Positions 1 to 8,458 of a stretch of 50,371 nt of DNA are shown here, piece after piece (within the stretch, counting starts at the first letter, position 1; each line of letters begins with the position of its first letter). The notes under the pieces were generated by a model. It worked only from the letters and a program-made list of their open reading frames with translations. It was not told where the DNA came from and searched no databases. The DNA is taken from positions 1 through 50,371 of the forward strand of contig JAJPJN010000089.1 in the NCBI GenBank assembly GCA_021324185.1, in the 5' to 3' direction. The position numbers and the translations under genes are program-made. This DNA comes from Terriglobia bacterium (GTDB taxonomy: Bacteria > Acidobacteriota > Terriglobia > Bryobacterales > Bryobacteraceae).

Positions 1-62
1 GAGCCTCACCGCTCTCCGGCGTTTTTCTTTTTCCAACACCACAAAGAAAGGAATTTTCAAAA

Positions 63-677
63 ATGGCGACAGCCGCACAAGTCAAAGCAAACCGCGAGAA
101 CGCAAAGAAGTCATCCGGACCCACCAGCGAGGCCGGCAAAGAAGCTTCCAGCCTGAACAATTTCCGCTACGGCCTTACGGGACATGCATTTCTTTTCCTG
201 GAATGGGAAAATCCGGAAGTTTTCGACGCCATGAAAGCGGCGCTCACTGCAGAACACAAGCCTGCTACGGTAACCGAACACATTCTTGTTGAAAAAATGG
301 CCCAGTATTACTGGCTCAGCCAGCGCGCTGTGGAATTGCAAACGGTGGAAATGTTCCAGGATCCTTACGATGCGGAAAGGCACCAGCGCATCGCCAACTT
401 CGCGCGCTACCAGGCGATGCACGAGCGGCTCTTCAAAAGTGCCCTCCACGACCTGCTAAAGCTAAGAGCCGAAAGGCGCAAAGAGCAAATTGGGTTTGAA
501 TCGCAAAAACGCGCTGCAGCCGAAGAAGCACGCCGCGCCGAACTTCAGCCGTACAAGCTGGCCACTGCGAAAACGTGTGCCGGGCGTGCGCAATCGCACA
601 CAACCACCCCAGCAAGGAAGGCCACAGCCGCAATGGAGCGCATGGAAACACCCCAAAACGTCCCCATCGCCGCCTGA
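63..677 (+). CDS. Hypothetical protein of the ANR..K(S)SGP family
   Basis: A 204-residue soluble protein of unknown function. The N-terminus (residues about 8-42) has the pattern A-N-R-x-N-A-x-K-S-S-G-P..GK..SS.N..YGLTG, which I recognise from a family that occurs in many copies in acidobacterial genomes; no biochemical role is known to me. The middle (residues 60-160) is charged and probably helical, with an Arg/Lys/Ala-rich stretch (residues 135-165). The last 35 residues look unlike a folded domain, and the +1 frame stays open to 789, so a late frameshift is possible. A purine-rich AAAGGAA lies 9 bases before the ATG. No partner gene is visible; the next gene is 157 bases away with its own promoter. 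Confidence 0.7.
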   Translation: MATAAQVKANRENAKKSSGPTSEAGKEASSLNNFRYGLTGHAFLFLEWENPEVFDAMKAALTAEHKPATVTEHILVEKMAQYYWLSQRAVELQTVEMFQDPYDAERHQRIANFARYQAMHERLFKSALHDLLKLRAERRKEQIGFESQKRAAAEEARRAELQPYKLATAKTCAGRAQSHTTTPARKATAAMERMETPQNVPIAA

Positions 678-785
678 AGTCGCGCCGAAATCAAGTCTCG
701 TTGTGACGCTCACACCCGTGCTGCGCCCGATTCCCTGGCTGGCCCGCCGAAAGTCGACTGCTGGCACATACCCCACGAAAAGTTC

Positions 786-814
786 TTGACAGCGAGCCGG
801 AGTCACTTTATAGT
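786..814 (+). promoter_or_regulatory. Sigma70-type promoter of the nucleoside-uptake operon
   Basis: TTGACA at 786-791 and TATAGT at 809-814 are separated by 17 bases, a near-perfect sigma70 promoter. The expected transcription start is near 821, inside the operator at 821-834, so the leader before the first ATG (835) would be only about 14 bases. Confidence 0.75.
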
Positions 815-820
815 TTCCGA

Positions 821-834
821 TTGAAACGTTTCAA
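821..834 (+). promoter_or_regulatory. LacI-family operator palindrome TTGAAACGTTTCAA
   Basis: A perfect 14-base palindrome with central CG, the form bound by LacI/PurR-family regulators. It sits at the predicted transcription start and ends at the base before the ATG of the TonB receptor, so a bound repressor would block initiation. The obvious candidate regulator is the LacI-family gene at 8426-9442, at the far end of the same gene group. The pairing is inference. Confidence 0.75.
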
Positions 835-3800
835 ATGGCGGGAAACTTCAAAATGCGGCTTTTGACTCTGGCGAGCGCAGCCATGGCGCTGCTGCTCTTA
901 CCGGCTATGTCGCCGGCGCAAGCAGTGGGCGTGATCTCTGGAACCGTTACCGATGCAACCGGGGCGGCAATGGTGCACGTACAGGTGAACGTCAAAAATC
1001 AGGGCACCGGCGAAGACCGGACCGTCACCACCGACGAGAGCGGGCACTATACCGTTCCGCTACTGCCGGTAGGAACTTACAGCATCACGGCTAGCGCCAG
1101 CGGCTTCCGGCCGAGCGAAGACCGCGACGTCATTCTGGAAGTGCAACAGAACCGCACAATCGATCTGGTCCTCCAGCCCGCCTCTGTAGGCACGGAGATC
1201 ACCGTATCGAGCCAGGAGGCCCAAGTCGAGGTGCAGCGTACCGATGCGACGCTGGGCCAGACGATCCATTCCGAGCAAGTCGCTCAGTTGCCTCTGAACG
1301 GGCGCAACTTCGTTCAACTCGCGCTGCTGGGACCGGGAACCGTACGCGGCCAGCGACCCGGTGATTTCTTGAATCAGGGCGGCAGCAGTGAGGTTTCTTT
1401 TCGCGGCAGTGTTTCCTTATCGGCACAGGGAATGCGGGAGAACGCCAACGACTGGCTGTACGACGGCGTGGACGACAACGAGCTCACCGCAGGCGGGGTG
1501 GGATTTCTACCGCAGATCGATGCCATTCGCGAATTTCGCGTGCTGACATTCAATTACTCGGCCGAATACGGGAGCCGCGGCGGCACGACGGTCTTGGTCA
1601 GCAGCAAATCCGGAACAAACCAATTTCATGGAACGCTCTTCGAGTTTCTTCGCAACCAGATTTTCGATGCGCGCAATTTCTTCGATGGAGCGCACAAAGC
1701 CAAATACAACCAGAACGAGTTTGGAGGATCGCTGGGTGGCCCGGTTTGGAAGAACAAGACCTTCTTCTTCACAGATTTTCAGGTGAATAAAATCCGGCAG
1801 GGCCTGACGATTCTCTCCACGGTTCCGACGGCCTTGGAGCGCCAGGGCATCTTCACGGAGTCGTTTCCGAATGCGCCTTATCAAACGATTTACGACCCCA
1901 ACTCGCTGCACACCGACCCGGTGACGGGAGCCCTGGTACGGAACGCATTTCCGGGAAATCAGATTCCAGCGGCGGAGATCAGCCCCATAGGCCAGGCGAT
2001 TGCGAACCTATATCCACTGCCAATTTTCACCAACCGGCTGGCAGGAAATTATCTTTCGAATCCCGTGAAATCTATTGACGACGGGCAGTGGGACTTTCGC
2101 ATCGATCATAGTTTCCGGGATCAGGATCACCTGTTTGCGCGCTTCAGTTGGGATGACGCCTCCGAATTCATTCCTTCGGGATTGCCGGGATTCGGTGCGG
2201 CGAGCGCTTTCTCCAGCACAGAGAGTTTCGCCACGCACGCGCGCAACGTAGCGCTCTCGGAAACCCATATTCTGTCTCCCACGCTGATCAATCAGATCAC
2301 GGGAGGCTATAACCGCGATTTCAACTACATTCAATCCTACGGGTACGGCAGCAATGAATCCGCGCGTCTGGGCATTCCAGGGGCGAATCTTGGAACACCC
2401 GAAACATCGGAGATGACGCAGATCAGCATCACGGGATATAACCCGGTTGGCGACCGGCAGTTTTCGCCCTTCCAGGGCGGCACAGATATCTATCAGGCCA
2501 GCGATGTTCTGGATTGGATCCACGGCAATCAATCACTGCATTTTGGTTTTACGTATCGCGCCATGGAGGAGAACACGCTCGGGGATAATGCCTTTGCCGG
2601 CGCGTTTACCTTCAACAGTCTGTTCACCGCGGCGATCAATCCGAATGGCACATTGAACGGATCTACCGGGAATGCGATCGCCGGCCTGTTGATTGGGTAT
2701 CCGACATCCGGCTCGCGGAACAACGAACTGAATGGCTCGACACGCGGGCGGCGCTGGAAGGAGTATCGCGGCTTCGTGCAGGACGACTGGACGGTGAATA
2801 AGAAGCTGACATTAAATCTTGGGCTGGCATACGACGTGACGACGCCCGAATACGAAGCCCATAACCGCTTCAGCAATTTGATATTCAAGACCGGGCAGAT
2901 TTTGATTGCGGGCCAGAACGCCGGACCCACAGTTGGAGTTAACACGGACTATAGCGGAATAGAGCCGAGGATTGGATTCGCCTGGACGCCATTCAGCCCG
3001 AACACGGTGTTGCGCGGCGGGTATGGAATTTTCCACGACACGTCCGCACAAGGAGGCACGACGGGGCCGTACCAAAATCCACCGTATGCGAACGCCTATG
3101 CATTTACTTCGAACAACATCACGCCGGTGAGGACACTCGCAACCGGGTTTCCCGATAATAGCCAGCCGATCAATCCGGCGACTGCATACCACGGCGATTG
3201 GCATGTGTTCGATCCAAATTACAAGCTGGGGCGCATACAGCAATGGAATTTCAATATCCAGCAATCGCTTCCGGCAAGCACTGTGCTGACTGTTGCGTAT
3301 GCGGGCACCCATGGAGACCGGCTGATGGAGAAAAATTTCAATTTCAATTCCGCGCCTCCAGGTCCTTACAACAATCCGGCCGCTCTGCGGCCATACCCGC
3401 AGTACAACAACATTCTGCTTACCGATAGCCATGGCTGGCTGCATTACCAATCGCTGCAGGTGAAAGCTGAGCGGCGGACAGCAAAGGGACTGTATGTGCT
3501 CGCCGCCTACACTTACAGCAAAGCGATCACGAACGGGCTCGTGCAGGAAATTACTTCTGATCCGGGCCAGGATTACTATCCTTTATTGCCTTTTCCGAGC
3601 GCCGATAAAGGGCTGGCTTCTACCGATCTACGGCAGAACGTTACGTTGAGCTATCTTTATCAGCTTCCGTTCGGCAAAGGCCAGACCTATGGCTCCAACA
3701 TGAATGGGTTTGAGCAGGCGCTGTTGGGTAGCTGGCAGGTAAACGGCATCGTGATTGTTCATACGGGTTTTCCGCTAGGAATGACGATGGCTTCGAATCA

Positions 3801-4161
3801 ATCGGGCACAGGTATTGGGAACCGGCCCAACCGGGTTTGCGATGGCGCCTTAGGCAATCCGAGCGTATTTGAGTGGTTCAATACTTCGTGTTTCGTTGCT
3901 CCTACGCCAGGCACGCTGGGTAACGCCGCGCGTTCGGAGCTTTACGGACCGGGGCAAGTAAACTTCGACTTCTCGGTTTTCAAGAATTTTCCGGTAACGG
4001 AGCACAGCGAATTCCAGTTCCGTTCTGAATTCTTCAATATCTTCAATCACCCGCAATTTTCCGTTCCGGCGACGGCGCTAGGCAGCGCCACGTTCGGCCA
4101 GATACAATCGACCGTGAATTCGCCGCGGCAGATTCAATTCGCGCTGAAATATGTTTTCTAA
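835..4161 (+). CDS. TonB-dependent receptor, Oar-like, with carboxypeptidase regulatory domain
   Basis: Outer-membrane beta-barrel transporter of 1108 residues. A signal peptide covers residues 1-30 (cut after SPAQA). A carboxypeptidase-type Ig-like domain follows (about 33-115: ISGTVTD, GHYTVPLLPVGTYSITASASGF), then a plug with LPLNGRNF at 152-159, and a long barrel ending in phenylalanine as outer-membrane proteins do. The receptor heads an operon with nucleoside hydrolases and ribokinase (13 bases to the next gene), so its likely cargo is nucleosides or nucleoside-containing oligomers, taken up with TonB/ExbBD energy. Start: ATG 835 abuts the operator and has no clear ribosome site, so ATG 853 (MRLLTLASA) is a real alternative that still keeps a signal peptide. 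Control by promoter 786-814 and operator 821-834 is visible in the sequence. The substrate is inference. Confidence 0.9.
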   Translation: MAGNFKMRLLTLASAAMALLLLPAMSPAQAVGVISGTVTDATGAAMVHVQVNVKNQGTGEDRTVTTDESGHYTVPLLPVGTYSITASASGFRPSEDRDVILEVQQNRTIDLVLQPASVGTEITVSSQEAQVEVQRTDATLGQTIHSEQVAQLPLNGRNFVQLALLGPGTVRGQRPGDFLNQGGSSEVSFRGSVSLSAQGMRENANDWLYDGVDDNELTAGGVGFLPQIDAIREFRVLTFNYSAEYGSRGGTTVLVSSKSGTNQFHGTLFEFLRNQIFDARNFFDGAHKAKYNQNEFGGSLGGPVWKNKTFFFTDFQVNKIRQGLTILSTVPTALERQGIFTESFPNAPYQTIYDPNSLHTDPVTGALVRNAFPGNQIPAAEISPIGQAIANLYPLPIFTNRLAGNYLSNPVKSIDDGQWDFRIDHSFRDQDHLFARFSWDDASEFIPSGLPGFGAASAFSSTESFATHARNVALSETHILSPTLINQITGGYNRDFNYIQSYGYGSNESARLGIPGANLGTPETSEMTQISITGYNPVGDRQFSPFQGGTDIYQASDVLDWIHGNQSLHFGFTYRAMEENTLGDNAFAGAFTFNSLFTAAINPNGTLNGSTGNAIAGLLIGYPTSGSRNNELNGSTRGRRWKEYRGFVQDDWTVNKKLTLNLGLAYDVTTPEYEAHNRFSNLIFKTGQILIAGQNAGPTVGVNTDYSGIEPRIGFAWTPFSPNTVLRGGYGIFHDTSAQGGTTGPYQNPPYANAYAFTSNNITPVRTLATGFPDNSQPINPATAYHGDWHVFDPNYKLGRIQQWNFNIQQSLPASTVLTVAYAGTHGDRLMEKNFNFNSAPPGPYNNPAALRPYPQYNNILLTDSHGWLHYQSLQVKAERRTAKGLYVLAAYTYSKAITNGLVQEITSDPGQDYYPLLPFPSADKGLASTDLRQNVTLSYLYQLPFGKGQTYGSNMNGFEQALLGSWQVNGIVIVHTGFPLGMTMASNQSGTGIGNRPNRVCDGALGNPSVFEWFNTSCFVAPTPGTLGNAARSELYGPGQVNFDFSVFKNFPVTEHSEFQFRSEFFNIFNHPQFSVPATALGSATFGQIQSTVNSPRQIQFALKYVF

Positions 4162-4174
4162 CGCCGGCTAAATC

Positions 4175-5329
4175 ATGCGAACAAAAAACAGCGAACGCGG
4201 CAGCTTACGCCGGGAATTTATAAAACGCGCGAGCGTGGGTGCGGCGGCACTGCTGAATCCGGCGCTTATACGCGCCAACGGCGGGGAACTCAACATGTAT
4301 ACGCAAGAGGAACGGAACGGCAAGCCGCGGCGCGTCATCATTGACACCGACCCGGGCACCGACGATGCATTGGCGGTTTTTTTGGCGCTGCGTTCGCCGG
4401 AATTGAAGGTCGAAGCGATTACGCCGGTGGCGGGCAATGTGCCGTTGTCGCTAACGCTGCCGAACGCGCTGCGCTTGGTCGAAATCGCCGGGCGCACCGA
4501 TATTCCGGTGGCAGCCGGAGCCGATCGCCCGCTGAAGCGGCGGCTCGTGACGGCCGCTTATGCGCACGGAGAAAACGGGCTGGGAGGCGTGCAGTTTCCC
4601 GAACCGAAAGTACGGCCGGTGAACGAACGCGCTCCGGCCCTCATAGATCGGATCGTGCGGGATGCGCCGGGTGAGATTTCGATCATCGCTATCGGGCCAT
4701 TGACGAATCTGGCGCTGGCGTTTCACGAGAACCCGCAGCTTCCGCGTATGTTGGCTGGCATTACGCTGATGGGCGGCTCGCTCTCCGGCGGCAACGTGAC
4801 ACCCGCGGCAGAGTTCAACATGTACGTCGATCCAGAAGCAGCGCAAGCGGTATTTCGCTCCGGTGTTCCCATCACGATGGTGGGGTTAGACGCGACGCGG
4901 CACGCTGCTTTAAGCGAAGAACACATCTCCACGCTGGAGAAAAGCAGCGATCCGGTAGCTCATGCAGCAGGCCAGATCACGCGCGCCGTAATGAACCACA
5001 GCCGGAAGGCTGGATACAGCAGTGGACCCGTGATGCACGATTCCCTTGCAGTCGCCACTTTTCTCGATCCCAGCCTGGTGAAGCTGCAGGAATACTATGT
5101 GGAGATCGAAACCCAGGGCGAATTCACGGCGGGTGAAACGCTCGGATACAGGCGAGCGCCGGTACGCCGCTCCGCGCCATTCGAAGACAGTGCCGCGGGC
5201 GAAAGCGCTGCGGAAACGTTCCAGCCGAATTGCAAAGCCGCTCTCGACGTAGATGCGGGACGCTTCTTCAGCCTGTTGATCGGCCGTCTGACGGGAACGC
5301 AAACGGCGGTACCGGCCGGGCGAGTGTAA
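4175..5329 (+). CDS. Nucleoside hydrolase (IU-NH family), Tat-exported
   Basis: Splits the N-glycosidic bond of ribonucleosides to give base and ribose. The 384-residue protein starts with a twin-arginine signal (L-R-R-E-F-I-K at 11-17, then a hydrophobic run to about 35), so it probably works in the periplasm. The family signature DTDPGTDDA is intact at 57-65; its first Asp is the general base and the DD pair binds Ca2+. EFNMYVDPEAA in the middle and HDSLA near residue 285 give the remaining active-site parts. Residues past about 335 (Ala/Arg-rich, then LLIGRLTGTQ) are less typical. It lies 13 bases after the receptor and 4 bases before a permease, consistent with hydrolysis in the periplasm and import of the products. 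Confidence 0.92.
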   Translation: MRTKNSERGSLRREFIKRASVGAAALLNPALIRANGGELNMYTQEERNGKPRRVIIDTDPGTDDALAVFLALRSPELKVEAITPVAGNVPLSLTLPNALRLVEIAGRTDIPVAAGADRPLKRRLVTAAYAHGENGLGGVQFPEPKVRPVNERAPALIDRIVRDAPGEISIIAIGPLTNLALAFHENPQLPRMLAGITLMGGSLSGGNVTPAAEFNMYVDPEAAQAVFRSGVPITMVGLDATRHAALSEEHISTLEKSSDPVAHAAGQITRAVMNHSRKAGYSSGPVMHDSLAVATFLDPSLVKLQEYYVEIETQGEFTAGETLGYRRAPVRRSAPFEDSAAGESAAETFQPNCKAALDVDAGRFFSLLIGRLTGTQTAVPAGRV

Positions 5330-5333
5330 CCGC

Positions 5334-6326
5334 ATGTATTCTCCTGCTACGTTCTCGGCTGCGCTTCTGATGACAATTCTGAGCGCAGTTTTTTGGGGCT
5401 CCTGGGCCAACACTTACAAAGGCGTCAAGCGCTACCCCTTTGAGCTGTTCTATTGGGACTACATCGTGGGCGTCGTGGTGTGTGCCTTTGCCTTCGCTTT
5501 TACGCTCGGCAGCTTGGGGCCGCGAGGCGAACCGTTTCTCTTGAATCTGCATTTGACCGATGCCAGCAACATCGTCTTTGCGCTCATCGGCGGATTCATT
5601 TTCAACGCGGCGAACCTGTTGTTAGTGGCCGGAATCGATATTGCGGGCCTGGCGATTGCGTTTCCGATTGCAATCGGTATTGCGGTCGTAGAAGGAGTCC
5701 TGCTGAGCTATGCGTTGCAGCCGAAAGGGAGCGCCGCCTACCTGGCGGTCGGAATTGTGCTCGCAATCGTTGCGATTTTGTGCGACGCCAAGGCATATCA
5801 GCGCCAGAGCGCCGGAATGAAGGGCGGAGCAAGGGGTGTTACCGGGAAAGGCATCGTGGTGAATGTGGTTTCCGGTCTGCTGATGGGAGCATTCGCGCCT
5901 TTTGTGACGCGCTCGCTGACCTATGGCCATCCATTGACACCCTATTCGATTGCCGCCATGTTCAGCCTGGGCGCGTTTCTTTGCTGCTTTGTGGTGAACG
6001 TTTATTTCATGAAGCATCCGCTCGTGGGCGCGCCGGTCGCGTTCGCGGGCTTCCGCCGCGCTGGTGCCGGCAATCACTTATTGGGAATATTAGGCGGAAT
6101 CCTATGGGGCGCCGGAGGATGCTTCAACTTTATCGCCGCGGGATTCGTTGGAGTTCCGATCTCATACGCGATCGGGCAATCGGCGCCAATGATTGCGGCG
6201 CTGTGGGGAGTTTTGGTCTGGAAAGAGTTTGCCGGCGCGGATACGAAAGCGCGGCTGTATCTGACGTTCATGTTTCTCAGTTACATCGGCGCGGTGAGCG
6301 TGATTGCACTGGCTTACCACAGGTAA
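5334..6326 (+). CDS. Ureide-permease-like / GRP-type DMT transporter
   Basis: Inner-membrane transporter of 330 residues with about ten hydrophobic spans. The N-terminal FWGSWANTYKG (residues 20-30) is the mark I associate with plant ureide permeases and bacterial GRP-type sugar permeases of the drug/metabolite superfamily. A long hydrophilic loop near residues 155-170 divides two five-helix halves. The gene is wedged between two nucleoside hydrolases (gaps of 4 and 9 bases) and followed by ribokinase, so the best guess is uptake of ribose, nucleosides or freed bases. I cannot tell which from sequence alone. Confidence 0.85.
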   Translation: MYSPATFSAALLMTILSAVFWGSWANTYKGVKRYPFELFYWDYIVGVVVCAFAFAFTLGSLGPRGEPFLLNLHLTDASNIVFALIGGFIFNAANLLLVAGIDIAGLAIAFPIAIGIAVVEGVLLSYALQPKGSAAYLAVGIVLAIVAILCDAKAYQRQSAGMKGGARGVTGKGIVVNVVSGLLMGAFAPFVTRSLTYGHPLTPYSIAAMFSLGAFLCCFVVNVYFMKHPLVGAPVAFAGFRRAGAGNHLLGILGGILWGAGGCFNFIAAGFVGVPISYAIGQSAPMIAALWGVLVWKEFAGADTKARLYLTFMFLSYIGAVSVIALAYHR

Positions 6327-6335
6327 GGAAGAACG

Positions 6336-7478
6336 ATGAAGAAGTTCGCTCGGTTTGTATTTTTCGCATGCGCAGTGCTGGCGCTAAGCAGCACGGCGGC
6401 AGCGCAGGAGAAGCAGTATGTCGTGATAGATCAGGATGCGGCCGGGCCCGGCGGCACCGACATGTTGTCGATCCTGATCCTGCTGCAATCGCCCAAAGTG
6501 GAACCACTGGGAATTACTGTAGTCACGGGCGACGCCTGGCGCGATGAAGAAGTAGCGCATGCGCTGCGGCTGCTCGAGTTGATCGGGCGGGCGGATATTC
6601 CGGTTGTTCCAGGCGCCGCGTTTCCGTTGGTTCGAACAGAACAGTGGACGCAGTTATGGCAACAGATGTACGGCAAAATCGTTTATTTAGGAGCCTGGAA
6701 TCAGCGCCCCAACCGGCATGGACCCTACGAAGTTCCCACACTGCGCGAAGGCAATCCATCCACCAGGCCCTTGAATGAAGATGCGGCACACTTTCTGGTG
6801 CGAATGGTTCGTAAGTACCCGCATCAGGTCACCATCTATGAAGGAGGACCGATGACGAATCTGGCATTGGCGCTCACTCTGGATCCGGAGTTTGCGGAGC
6901 TGAGCAAGGGGCTGGTCTTTATGGGGGCAAGTTTAAATCCGCAAACCGATAATCCGGAGTTTGCCAACAATCCGCGCCACGAGTTCAATTTGTGGTTTGA
7001 TCCGGAAGCGAGCCACATCGTGTTGCGGGCGCATTGGCCCTCCATTGTCGCGACCACAGTGGACGTCTCCGTAAAGACGCGGCTCACAGATGAGATGGTG
7101 GCGGAAATCGCCAAGACCCAGTCTCCGGTGGCTCAGTATGTGGCGCGCTATTCGCGGCCCGGGCGGAGTTACTTGTGGGACGAGCTTGCTGCTGCGGCAT
7201 GGCTGGAGCCTGCCCTGATTACTGGGGAAAAGCAGGTCTATATGGATGTCAATCTGGATCACGGCGCCGGTTACGGCGATACACTGACGTGGTCGGAAAG
7301 AGTAAAGCCGGCGCTCGATGTTCAACTGGTCCGTGCGCAGATGGACGTCAATATGCCGAAATTCGCAGACATGCTGATTCATTTGATAACGGCGCCGACT
7401 CCCAATGCGCGAAATCCGCTGATGCTGAAGGAGCCGGCCGCAACGCGCCCGGAGCAATCGCTTAAATCGAAAAATTAA
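6336..7478 (+). CDS. Divergent secreted nucleoside hydrolase-like protein
   Basis: A second IU-nucleoside hydrolase paralogue, 380 residues, with a Sec signal peptide (1-23, cut around AAAQ). The metal site is altered: the usual DTDxGxDDA reads D32-Q-D-AAGPGG-T41-D42, so three residues are inserted and the first Asp of the DD pair is Thr. The general-base Asp, the second metal Asp, EFNLWFDPEAS and a late WDELAAA are kept, which suggests an active but altered enzyme rather than a decayed one. It probably takes a different nucleoside or a modified sugar. It lies 9 bases after the permease, and its stop overlaps the ribokinase start by one base (TAATG), which points to translational coupling. 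Confidence 0.87.
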   Translation: MKKFARFVFFACAVLALSSTAAAQEKQYVVIDQDAAGPGGTDMLSILILLQSPKVEPLGITVVTGDAWRDEEVAHALRLLELIGRADIPVVPGAAFPLVRTEQWTQLWQQMYGKIVYLGAWNQRPNRHGPYEVPTLREGNPSTRPLNEDAAHFLVRMVRKYPHQVTIYEGGPMTNLALALTLDPEFAELSKGLVFMGASLNPQTDNPEFANNPRHEFNLWFDPEASHIVLRAHWPSIVATTVDVSVKTRLTDEMVAEIAKTQSPVAQYVARYSRPGRSYLWDELAAAAWLEPALITGEKQVYMDVNLDHGAGYGDTLTWSERVKPALDVQLVRAQMDVNMPKFADMLIHLITAPTPNARNPLMLKEPAATRPEQSLKSKN

Positions 7479-8458
7479 TGAGCAAAATTGTCGTAATCGG
7501 CAGTTTAAATATGGACGTGGTTGCGATTGCGCCGCGCATTCCTGTCACAGGAGAAACGATTATCGGCAGCAAGTATTTCACCGAACCGGGAGGCAAAGGC
7601 GCAAACCAGGCCTATGCGGCCGCCAAACTGGGTGGCAGTGTTGCCATGCTGGGCCGCGTGGGCGATGACGAATTCGGCCGCGCCATGCGCAACAATCTCG
7701 TGGAAGTGGGCTGCGATGCCGGCATGCTCGAGACAGTTCCGGGGACCAGCGGCGTCGCCCTGATATTTGTTGCAGAAAACGGGCAGAATTCGATCATTGT
7801 CGTTCCTGGCGCAAATAATGAGTTGCGGCCGTGCGATGTAGAAGCGCAAAGCAGCCGCATCAGCGCAGGCGACATCGTGCTGCTGCAGTTGGAGAATCCA
7901 GTAGAGACGGTGCTGGCAGGCGCGCGGGCGGCCCGCCAACAGGGCGCGCGCGTGATTCTCGATCCTGCGCCCGCGCCCGGAGTTCCGTTGCCGGACGAAT
8001 TATTTTCATTGGTTGACCTTTTGACGCCGAACGAAACCGAGGCAGCTATACTCGCCGGGTTGCCTCCCGGAAGGATCACTCCGGAGCGCGCGGCAATCAT
8101 CGCCAGGGACTTGCAGCAGATGGGCGCACCGGCCGTGATCATGAAGCTGGGGGAGCAGGGCTGTCTGCTGCTCGACGAAGGCGCGCAAACGACTCTGGTG
8201 AGAGCTCCGGAGGTGAATGCCGTCGATACAACCGCGGCGGGAGACGTGTTCAACGGCGCTCTCGCGGTGGCATTGTCCGAGGGCGCGGAGTTATTGGATG
8301 CTTGCCGCTTTGCCGTGAATGCGGCGGCGCTGTCGGTGACCCGCCTCGGCACCCAGATTGCCACTCCGTCGCGGCAGGAAGTGGAGGAGTTTGCAGCTTC
8401 TCGAGAAGCACAGCAGCGCGAGACTTCATTCGGCGGCGCGGAGCCGGGCGCTGCGTAA
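7478..8458 (+). CDS. rbsK: Ribokinase (PfkB family)
   Basis: Cytoplasmic kinase that makes ribose 5-phosphate from ribose and ATP, feeding the pentose phosphate pathway. Of 326 residues: GSLNMD at 8-13 and GGKGANQ at 38-44 form the substrate site; LTPNETEA is the PfkB middle motif; DTTAAGD at 250-256 is the second PfkB signature with Asp256 as catalytic base (Ala replaces the common Gly). As last gene of the operon it would trap ribose released by the two nucleoside hydrolases. The C-terminal 15 residues (Glu/Gly/Ala-rich) are extra. The 3' end overlaps the convergent LacI gene by 33 bases with no visible terminator. Confidence 0.93.
   Translation: MSKIVVIGSLNMDVVAIAPRIPVTGETIIGSKYFTEPGGKGANQAYAAAKLGGSVAMLGRVGDDEFGRAMRNNLVEVGCDAGMLETVPGTSGVALIFVAENGQNSIIVVPGANNELRPCDVEAQSSRISAGDIVLLQLENPVETVLAGARAARQQGARVILDPAPAPGVPLPDELFSLVDLLTPNETEAAILAGLPPGRITPERAAIIARDLQQMGAPAVIMKLGEQGCLLLDEGAQTTLVRAPEVNAVDTTAAGDVFNGALAVALSEGAELLDACRFAVNAAALSVTRLGTQIATPSRQEVEEFAASREAQQRETSFGGAEPGAA

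Noticed and set aside
1-62. Terminator at the left edge (CCGGCGTTTTTCTTTTT)
   Set aside because: A T-rich run after a GC stretch is visible, but the left arm would lie outside or is imperfect, so I cannot support it.
2812-3450. A 212-codon minus frame within the TonB receptor
   Set aside because: Antisense shadow of barrel-coding sequence.
5453-6547. A 364-codon frame inside and beyond the permease gene
   Set aside because: It is Arg/Gly/Cys-rich out-of-frame translation of the permease and the next gene start; no domain or ribosome site.
7548-7562. GAGAAACGATTATC inside rbsK as an auxiliary operator
   Set aside because: Not palindromic enough; expected by chance in a 50-kb window.
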